The translations under genes were made by a program, and so were the position numbers. From contig JBHHYU010000098.1 in NCBI GenBank assembly GCA_046757725.1, forward strand, positions 1 to 10,572: 10,572 bases of DNA, given 5' to 3'. The stretch is from JBHHYU01 sp046757725 (lineage in GTDB: Bacteria; Desulfobacterota; Binatia; UBA9968). The notes under the pieces were generated by a model. It saw nothing but the letters and a program-made list of their open reading frames with translations, ran no database searches and had not been told where the DNA came from. This document shows, piece by piece, positions 6,175-10,572 of the stretch (position 1 is the first letter of the stretch; every line of letters begins with the position of its first letter).

Positions 6175-7635
6175 CTATTCTCCTCTCACGACCTCAGACT
6201 CCACCTCTGTGGCTATCACGATAGACTTGGTCTCAGAATAGTAGTCGATGGCTTCGTTGCCGTGTTCCTTTCCCAAACCGCTCTGCTTGACCCCACCGAA
6301 AGGCAGCTCATCGTATATTATCTGTGCAGAATTGATCCACGTATAGCCTGCCTCGATCTGCTCGGCCGCCCTCATAGCCTTGTCCAGATCCCTGGTCCAG
6401 ACCGAGGAGCCAAGACCGAAAATCGAGCGGTTCGATTGTGCGATGGCCTCGTCCAGGTTTCTTACCCGCACGATTGGCAGCGCCGGACCAAAGCACTCTT
6501 CTGTCAATATGCGCGATTCGGGATCGACATCGGTCAACAGGACAGGTAAAAGAAAGTAACCCCGCTCGTACTCGTCTCCCTTGGGGCGTTGCCCTCCACA
6601 CAAAAGCCTGGCGCCCCGTTTTACAGCATCCTCTACCTGCCCTTCGATTTCTTCTCTCTGACCCTCAGTATGGAGCGGGCCGAGAAGGGTTTCTCGTCTG
6701 ACCCCGTTCCCGATACGCAGCTTCTTGACCTTCTCCACCAGCTTATCAATGAAGATCCCGGCTATCTTGTCAAAGAGGTAAAGCCTCTTTATAGCCAGGC
6801 ACGCCTGGCCACAGTTAAAAAAACGCCCCACCGAGGCGGCGCTGACAGCCTTGTTTATGTCTGCGTCTTCACACACAATCATGGGATCGCTACCGCCCAG
6901 CTCGAGCGTAACCCTTTTAACCTCCTTCGACGCCACCTCCATGACATGTTTCCCCGTACCGGTCTCGCCGGTGAAACCCACCTTCCTGACCTTGGGATTC
7001 TGGAGGATCTCCTCCCCCACGATTCCACCAGGCCCGGTGACAATATTTATGACCCCTTTGGGAAGGCCAGCCTTGTGAATAAGCTCAACACAGCGAGTGG
7101 CGGTTAAAGGCGTGCTCCCAGCGGGCTTGATCACCATGGTATTACCGGCCAGCAGGGCCGGACCGATCTTGTTCCCCATCAACGAAACGGGAAAATTCCA
7201 CGGCACAATGGAACCGACGACACCCATCGGCTTTTTCATAATGATGCCATAACGGCCGTCATCCAGGTTGACATACCCGCCGCGCAGGCATTTGGCCATG
7301 CCCGAGTAGTGTTCCAGGGTGTGCACGAAACGGCGTATCTCGAGAAATGACTCGCGGATCGGCTTTCCCTGCTCCTGCGTGAGAAGAGCGGCCAGATCCT
7401 TTTCTTTGTCTTTTATCAGGCGACCCGCCTCAAGAAGGAGAGACCCGCGCTTTGCGGGCGACATTCTAGACCATGAATCAAAGACATCAGAGGCGACCTC
7501 AATCGCCCTGCGAACATCGCCGACAGTTCCCTTTGGAACCGTATCGACTACCTCCCCGGTGGCAGGGTTGCGAATTTCAGTGGTCTCTCTGCTTTCCGAA
7601 TCCTGGTACTCACCGGCAACGAACATCTGGGCCAT
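6175..7635 (-). CDS. NAD(P)-dependent aldehyde dehydrogenase
   Basis: A 486-residue aldehyde dehydrogenase superfamily enzyme, full length for the class. It oxidises an aldehyde to a carboxylate in the cytoplasm with NAD(P). Catalytic features are intact: PWNFP with N147 (145-149), the cofactor lysine in VIKPAGSTP (K170), FTGETGTG (221-228), the general base E245 in LELGGSDP, the nucleophile C279 in CGQAC, and E380 in EECFGP. Overall sequence resembles the succinate-semialdehyde/lactaldehyde/betaine-aldehyde part of the family, but the substrate cannot be read from these motifs. An ATG at 7635 follows GGGAG with 6 nt spacing. The CoA ligase starts 9 nt after its stop, suggesting the acid made here, or a co-product, may feed the same pathway. 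The previous gene, an alpha/beta hydrolase, lies 146 nt upstream. Confidence 0.93.
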   Translation of the reverse strand: MAQMFVAGEYQDSESRETTEIRNPATGEVVDTVPKGTVGDVRRAIEVASDVFDSWSRMSPAKRGSLLLEAGRLIKDKEKDLAALLTQEQGKPIRESFLEIRRFVHTLEHYSGMAKCLRGGYVNLDDGRYGIIMKKPMGVVGSIVPWNFPVSLMGNKIGPALLAGNTMVIKPAGSTPLTATRCVELIHKAGLPKGVINIVTGPGGIVGEEILQNPKVRKVGFTGETGTGKHVMEVASKEVKRVTLELGGSDPMIVCEDADINKAVSAASVGRFFNCGQACLAIKRLYLFDKIAGIFIDKLVEKVKKLRIGNGVRRETLLGPLHTEGQREEIEGQVEDAVKRGARLLCGGQRPKGDEYERGYFLLPVLLTDVDPESRILTEECFGPALPIVRVRNLDEAIAQSNRSIFGLGSSVWTRDLDKAMRAAEQIEAGYTWINSAQIIYDELPFGGVKQSGLGKEHGNEAIDYYSETKSIVIATEVESEVVRGE

Positions 7636-7713
7636 AAGATTCTCCCGCTGTTACAAAAGGATTTTTGATCTGAAAACCTCGGAGAAGAGTCATGCCGTGA
7701 AAGGAAATTCAGT

Positions 7714-7753
7714 CAAGATAGAAAACGGAGTCAATCATTTTCCCCGTATCTTG
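7714..7753 (-). other. Imperfect inverted repeat in the hydrolase-ALDH gap
   Basis: Arms CAAGATA (7714-7720) and TATCTTG (7747-7753) are perfectly complementary, with an inner GAAAA/TTTTC pairing (7721-7725 with 7738-7742). A 4-nt bulge on one side and a 12-nt loop complete it. It sits in the only sizeable gap (146 nt) inside the minus-strand gene set. There is no U tract after it, so an intrinsic terminator is unlikely; an RNA processing or partial attenuation site is conceivable. AT-rich pairing makes it weak. Confidence 0.25.
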
Positions 7754-7781
7754 TCAAGGAATCGGGGGCTATCGGTGGACA

Positions 7782-8993
7782 TTACCACTCTGTCCGTACT
7801 TCCCTCCCGCTCATCTCTACATAGATCTTTTCCGACTTGACGGGCCTACCATCGAGCCTGTCTTTAAGCCAATCAACTATCAGCCTGCGTGCGGCCGGGT
7901 TACGAATAGAGTGTTTTTCGCCTTCATAGAGCTGCAAGACCTTGGGAGATCGGACCTCCCCCAGCAATTCGTAAACAAACTCGATCGGGCAGAGTTCGTC
8001 GTCCTCCCCCGCAACAACCAGATAAGGGCATGTCACCCTGGAGGCCACTCCCCGTAAGGTTAGGGTTTTGGCAAACTCATCAAACGCCTCTTCATCTTCG
8101 TAACCTGACATGTACATAAAGTTAAGCTTGAAAGAGGGCGACGCGGTATTGAAGATGGTGTATTGTCCGGGCTCCAGACAAACCCCACTCACCGCACAGG
8201 CCTTAAATCCCGGCTCGTCTGCGGCTACCCGTGTCCCCCAGTAGGAACCCATGCTCGACCCAAAAATCGCCAGACGATCCCTTTCGATCTCGTCTCGTTT
8301 TGAGAGGTAGGCAAAGGCCGCCTTTCCCGCCTCTCCGTAGTTCGAGGCCGTCACCTTAACCCCTCTCTCTCGAGATTCCCCCTGGCCCGGCCCATCGATG
8401 GAAAGCAAAGCCACCTCTCGCTCCAGGATCGGATCACCATAAATGGATGTGTCCTCTTTGACCCCGTCCATCCCCGGGATATACAGGATGCAGGGAAGCT
8501 TCTCTCCCGGCCTCGGCCGGTAGGGAAGGTGAAGAAGGGCGGAGAGGGAGCTTCCATCAAAGGGCAACTCTACTCGCTCAATGGGTCGATTGGCAAACCG
8601 TATATACTTGTCGTAGCAGGACCTTTTTCTTTTCCCCCAGGCGATCCTGTCCGGATTGTCGTCTTCGTAGATCGCCCACTGGGCATTGGTGTAAAAGTTC
8701 GCCGCCACGTAATAGTGTTCACGGGCCTCTACCTCGTGGCCCTCTTCCTCGGCCTTGCGTCCTAGCTCCTCGCGGCGGCGAGCCAGGCGGGAAAACTCGC
8801 GCGGAATGTCTGAAAATTTCTGTACCCTACGGCCGATCTCGTTGAGATCTCCTGCGACACCCGGACCACAATTTCTGAGAATCTTTCCTGTCCTGCCCTG
8901 GTCCCAATCCAGGCCGCTCACTTTTATCACATGATCAAGGAGCCATCTCTGTTCTTGCCAGCGCCTCGTCTTTCTCTCGGTCTTGGCCCTCAT
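7782..8993 (-). CDS. Alpha/beta hydrolase, DHPON-hydrolase-like (C-C or ester hydrolase)
   Basis: A 403-residue alpha/beta hydrolase with a long N-terminal helical region (about 1-135, basic and rich in Arg/Glu) before the core domain. Catalytic triad candidates: nucleophile S247 in GSSMG (245-249), acid D332 in GEDDELCP (329-336), and H361 in GEKHSIRNP. The segment YIPGMDGVKED (171-181) and IDGPGQGES (199-207) match the group that includes 2,6-dihydroxypseudooxynicotine hydrolase, FrsA-like proteins and related C-C hydrolases with an N-terminal helical cap. The reaction may therefore be carbon-carbon cleavage of a side chain or ring-fission product, or ester hydrolysis. ATG at 8993 has AAGGAG 7 nt upstream. 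It is the first gene of the catabolic set; 146 nt separate it from the aldehyde dehydrogenase, so it may be transcribed with it or have its own end. No export signal is seen. Confidence 0.88.
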   Translation of the reverse strand: MRAKTERKTRRWQEQRWLLDHVIKVSGLDWDQGRTGKILRNCGPGVAGDLNEIGRRVQKFSDIPREFSRLARRREELGRKAEEEGHEVEAREHYYVAANFYTNAQWAIYEDDNPDRIAWGKRKRSCYDKYIRFANRPIERVELPFDGSSLSALLHLPYRPRPGEKLPCILYIPGMDGVKEDTSIYGDPILEREVALLSIDGPGQGESRERGVKVTASNYGEAGKAAFAYLSKRDEIERDRLAIFGSSMGSYWGTRVAADEPGFKACAVSGVCLEPGQYTIFNTASPSFKLNFMYMSGYEDEEAFDEFAKTLTLRGVASRVTCPYLVVAGEDDELCPIEFVYELLGEVRSPKVLQLYEGEKHSIRNPAARRLIVDWLKDRLDGRPVKSEKIYVEMSGREVRTEW

Positions 8994-9000
8994 CGTAATT

Positions 9001-9021
9001 CTCCTTGTTCAATGCTCCTTG
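9001..9021 (-). promoter_or_regulatory. Duplicated Shine-Dalgarno sequence before the hydrolase
   Basis: CAAGGAG occurs twice on the minus strand (9001-9007 and 9015-9021), separated by 7 nt. The one nearer the gene is 7 nt from the ATG at 8993 and should be used. The second has no obvious start of its own. Confidence 0.5.
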
Positions 9022-9027
9022 AAAATT

Positions 9028-9055
9028 ACTAAACCGCGAGCCCTTTGTCTACCAA
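9028..9055 (-). promoter_or_regulatory. Weak candidate promoter for the catabolic operon
   Basis: On the minus strand TTGGTA (9050-9055) and TTTAGT (9028-9033) are spaced 16 nt apart, each a four-of-six match to sigma-70 boxes. A perfect 10-bp palindrome CCGTGCACGG (9063-9072) lies just upstream, where an activator or repressor might bind. Position before the first gene is right; motif quality is poor, so confidence is low. Confidence 0.22.
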
Positions 9056-9133
9056 TTGAGAACCGTGCACGGGGTCGTGAAAATTTGTCTTGATTTCGCA
9101 TTGTCTTCGCCCATACGCTTTGCCGATAGTTAG

Positions 9134-9616
9134 GACAGACTGTATCAATCTATGCTTAACCACTTTGCGGAATTCGAGCCGGTCTATGAAGAGCGGTATG
9201 AGAAGAGATACGGATTCTTGAGAGACGCGGCTCGCGAGGTGGTCTACGAGTACCTGGGTTGTGGGGATCTAAGAAACGGCTTTGCCCGGATCAGGTGCAA
9301 AGAGTGCCAGCATGAGGTTCTTCTAGCCTTCTTGTGCAAGGGACGTTAATTCCGCGCCTCCTGTCACCAGAAAAGGGTCCTGATGTTCGGGGAATGGAAC
9401 ACCGAAGAAATCTTGTACCCCTTACTATAGGCGGTATGTCTTCACTTTACCCAAGATGCTGAGGCCCTATTTAGATTCGATCGAAAACTCCTGGGCAAGC
9501 TCAGCCAGTGCGCCTATAGGAGTCTGAAAGAGTTTTTCCGGACGACCCTGAACAGGCCGGAAGGCATACTGCGCGCCGTCATCTCGATCCAGACCTTTCC
9601 TCTTGGTTGGGACTAT
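9134..9616 (+). pseudogene. Decayed IS91-family transposase fragment
   Basis: An open stretch from 9152 to 9349 encodes a zinc-binding N-terminal region of an IS91/IS801-type transposase: ERYEKRYGFLRDAAREVV, then GCGDLRNGFARIRC, then CKECQHEVLLAFLCKGR. The reading frame then hits TAA at 9347, where these proteins continue with an aromatic residue and CPSCHQKR; here it reads stop-F-R-A-S-C-H-Q-K-R, so one zinc cysteine has also become Arg. The homology continues (VLMFGEWNTEEILYP), meets TAG at 9428, moves to the next frame (RYVFTLPKMLRPY, from about 9432), and returns to the first frame at about 9470 (FRFDRKLLGKLS, then LKEFFRTTLNRPEG), ending at IQTF near 9598. The frame is open upstream to about 9134 (DRLYQS), so similarity probably begins there. 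The catalytic HUH and tyrosine region is absent. Two stops, two frameshifts and a missing C-terminal half make it inactive. Confidence 0.8.
9134..9616 (+). mobile_element. Remnant of an IS91-like rolling-circle insertion sequence
   Basis: The degraded transposase is the only part of the element that I can identify; no clear terminal sequences or target motif could be recognised on either side. It lies between the first gene of the catabolic operon and the Bug-type gene, so it may mark an old junction where gene sets were joined. Confidence 0.55.
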
Positions 9617-9640
9617 CGGCCTTCACGGCGCCCGATGACC

Positions 9641-9671
9641 GAGCGACCCACCCGCATCAGGTGGGTCGCTC
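9641..9671. terminator. Perfect 12-bp hairpin downstream of the Bug-type gene
   Basis: Arms GAGCGACCCACC (9641-9652) and GGTGGGTCGCTC (9660-9671) pair perfectly around a 7-nt loop. It starts 22 bp past the stop of the minus-strand Bug-type gene, the usual place for a transcription terminator. Neither strand has a U tract after the stem, so it may instead protect the transcript 3' end, act with a helper factor, or be part of the adjacent insertion-sequence remnant. Confidence 0.5.
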
Positions 9672-9693
9672 ACCGCCTCTCCAACTTCTCGCT

Positions 9694-10572
9694 CTACTTC
9701 TTTCTAAGTTTAGCCAGCAGTCCCTTGAGATACTGCTCCCGTTCCTGCCACATCTTCAGGACCCTGTCTCGCTCGATCACCCGCATCGGCGAGCCACCGG
9801 CGAGCATCTTTTTGATGACTTTCTTGTCGCGGAACATGTGCGGCACCCGCTCGGCGAGCAGCTTGATCACCGCCGATGACGTGCCTTTCGGCGCCATGAT
9901 CCCTCGGAAGTTCACGCTGGAATCGTCTACATCGACGCCCTGCTCCTTAAAGGTTGGGACATCAGAGAGAAATTCCTTGTCCCGTTGCAGGTCGGCTACC
10001 GCGAGGATCTTCAGGCGGCTTCGGCTCCGATAGGCGTCCGACAGGTTGTTGAACCCAGCCATCACCTGTCCTCCCATCACGCTTTTTAGCGCAGGCACGC
10101 CACCCTTGTGGGGGATATATTTCAGCTGGACACCAGCCGCCTTCTCGAACTGCAGCAGGGCAATATGGTGACCCACATAGAGGCCCGCGCCCGAGACCGT
10201 GATTTTGCCGGGATTCTTCTTGGCATAGTCGATCACGTCCTTAACGGAGTTGAACTGACTGTCCCTCCCCACAACCAATACCGCCGGGTCGGCGCCCCAG
10301 TTGGCGATCGGTTCCAGGTTGCGGATGTTGTACTTCGTCTTGAACACGATCGATTGTGCGATGAAGTGAGGGATATTATAGGCCGCGAGCTGGTAGCCGT
10401 TCTTCTTCGCCTTTTCCGCAAACCAGTTCCAGCCGACCTTGCCGCCGGCACCCGGCTTGTTGAAGATAACGATTGGCTGACCGAGATACTTTTCCTTCCC
10501 GGCCATCATGGTGACGATCCGCGCCTGGAAGTCCGTCGCTCCGCCCGGTGAATAGGCTACCACCACGCTGAC
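9694..10572 (-). CDS. Bug/TctC-family tripartite tricarboxylate transporter binding protein (N terminus beyond right edge)
   Basis: The visible 292 residues make up nearly the whole mature part of a Bug-family (TctC-like) periplasmic binding protein. They begin in the first strand and loop (VSVVVAYSPGGATDFQAR), where the family has VPFAPGGxxD, the loop that contacts a carboxylate of the ligand. Other family features follow: GQPIVIFNKPGAGGKVG, LEPIANWGADPAVLVV, FNSVKDVIDYAKKNPGKITV, GGVPALKSVMGGQV, and the late PTFKEQGVDV and IMAPKGTS segments. The signal peptide and start codon lie beyond the window. Such proteins deliver mono- or dicarboxylates, including aromatic acids such as terephthalate, to TctAB membrane components or act as orphan sensors; no TctA/TctB gene is visible. 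It is separated from the catabolic operon by the transposase remnant. Confidence 0.92.
   Translation of the reverse strand, partial: VSVVVAYSPGGATDFQARIVTMMAGKEKYLGQPIVIFNKPGAGGKVGWNWFAEKAKKNGYQLAAYNIPHFIAQSIVFKTKYNIRNLEPIANWGADPAVLVVGRDSQFNSVKDVIDYAKKNPGKITVSGAGLYVGHHIALLQFEKAAGVQLKYIPHKGGVPALKSVMGGQVMAGFNNLSDAYRSRSRLKILAVADLQRDKEFLSDVPTFKEQGVDVDDSSVNFRGIMAPKGTSSAVIKLLAERVPHMFRDKKVIKKMLAGGSPMRVIERDRVLKMWQEREQYLKGLLAKLRKK

Noticed and set aside
6013..7107. Plus-strand open frames of 170-180 codons opposite the ligase and aldehyde dehydrogenase
   Set aside because: Shadows of strongly supported minus-strand genes with intact catalytic motifs.
1..10572. CRISPR arrays, tRNA or rRNA genes, phage or toxin-antitoxin modules
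   Set aside because: No regularly spaced repeats, cloverleaf-like segments or matching protein motifs were seen on either strand.

Overview
The window is a catabolic and transport region from an uncultured-looking bacterium. The Bug/TctC-type tripartite-transporter binding protein, the NitT/TauT-like ABC uptake genes, the benzoate-CoA-ligase-type enzyme and the 4,5-dihydroxyphthalate-decarboxylase-like protein together suggest a proteobacterium-like degrader of small aromatic acids. The sequence alone does not settle the taxonomy, and there are no rRNA or tRNA genes to anchor it.

Layout from left to right. (1) 1-1322, minus strand: a substrate-binding protein (294-1322) followed by the start of its ABC ATPase (217 to beyond the left edge), driven by a plausible TTGACA-type promoter at 1443-1470. 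(2) 1541-2170, plus strand: a lone YdcF/SanA-like (DUF218) membrane-anchored protein, divergent from the transporter. (3) 2192-8993, minus strand: a six-gene set, read as alpha/beta hydrolase, aldehyde dehydrogenase, acyl/aryl-CoA ligase, class II aldolase-like protein, Pht5-like protein and SDR protein. Apart from a 146-nt gap after the first gene, spacing is 9, 15 and 30 nt, and the last pair overlaps by 28 nt, so at least the last five genes look like one operon. (4) 9134-9616, plus strand: a decayed IS91-family transposase remnant. (5) 9641-9671: a perfect 12-bp hairpin. (6) 9694 to beyond the right edge, minus strand: most of a Bug/TctC-family periplasmic binding protein.

Working model (inference): an organic acid, probably aromatic, enters through one of the flanking transporters. 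Two genes of the central operon belong to families that contain hydroxy-aromatic dicarboxylate decarboxylases (class II aldolase fold and Pht5 fold). A benzoate-CoA-ligase-type enzyme could activate the resulting acid. A C-C/ester hydrolase of the alpha/beta fold and an aldehyde dehydrogenase could handle a side chain or ring-cleavage fragment. The SDR-fold protein lacks the usual catalytic tyrosine. No ring hydroxylase, dioxygenase or CoA-dependent ring reductase is visible, so the pathway is incomplete here and its substrate is unknown.
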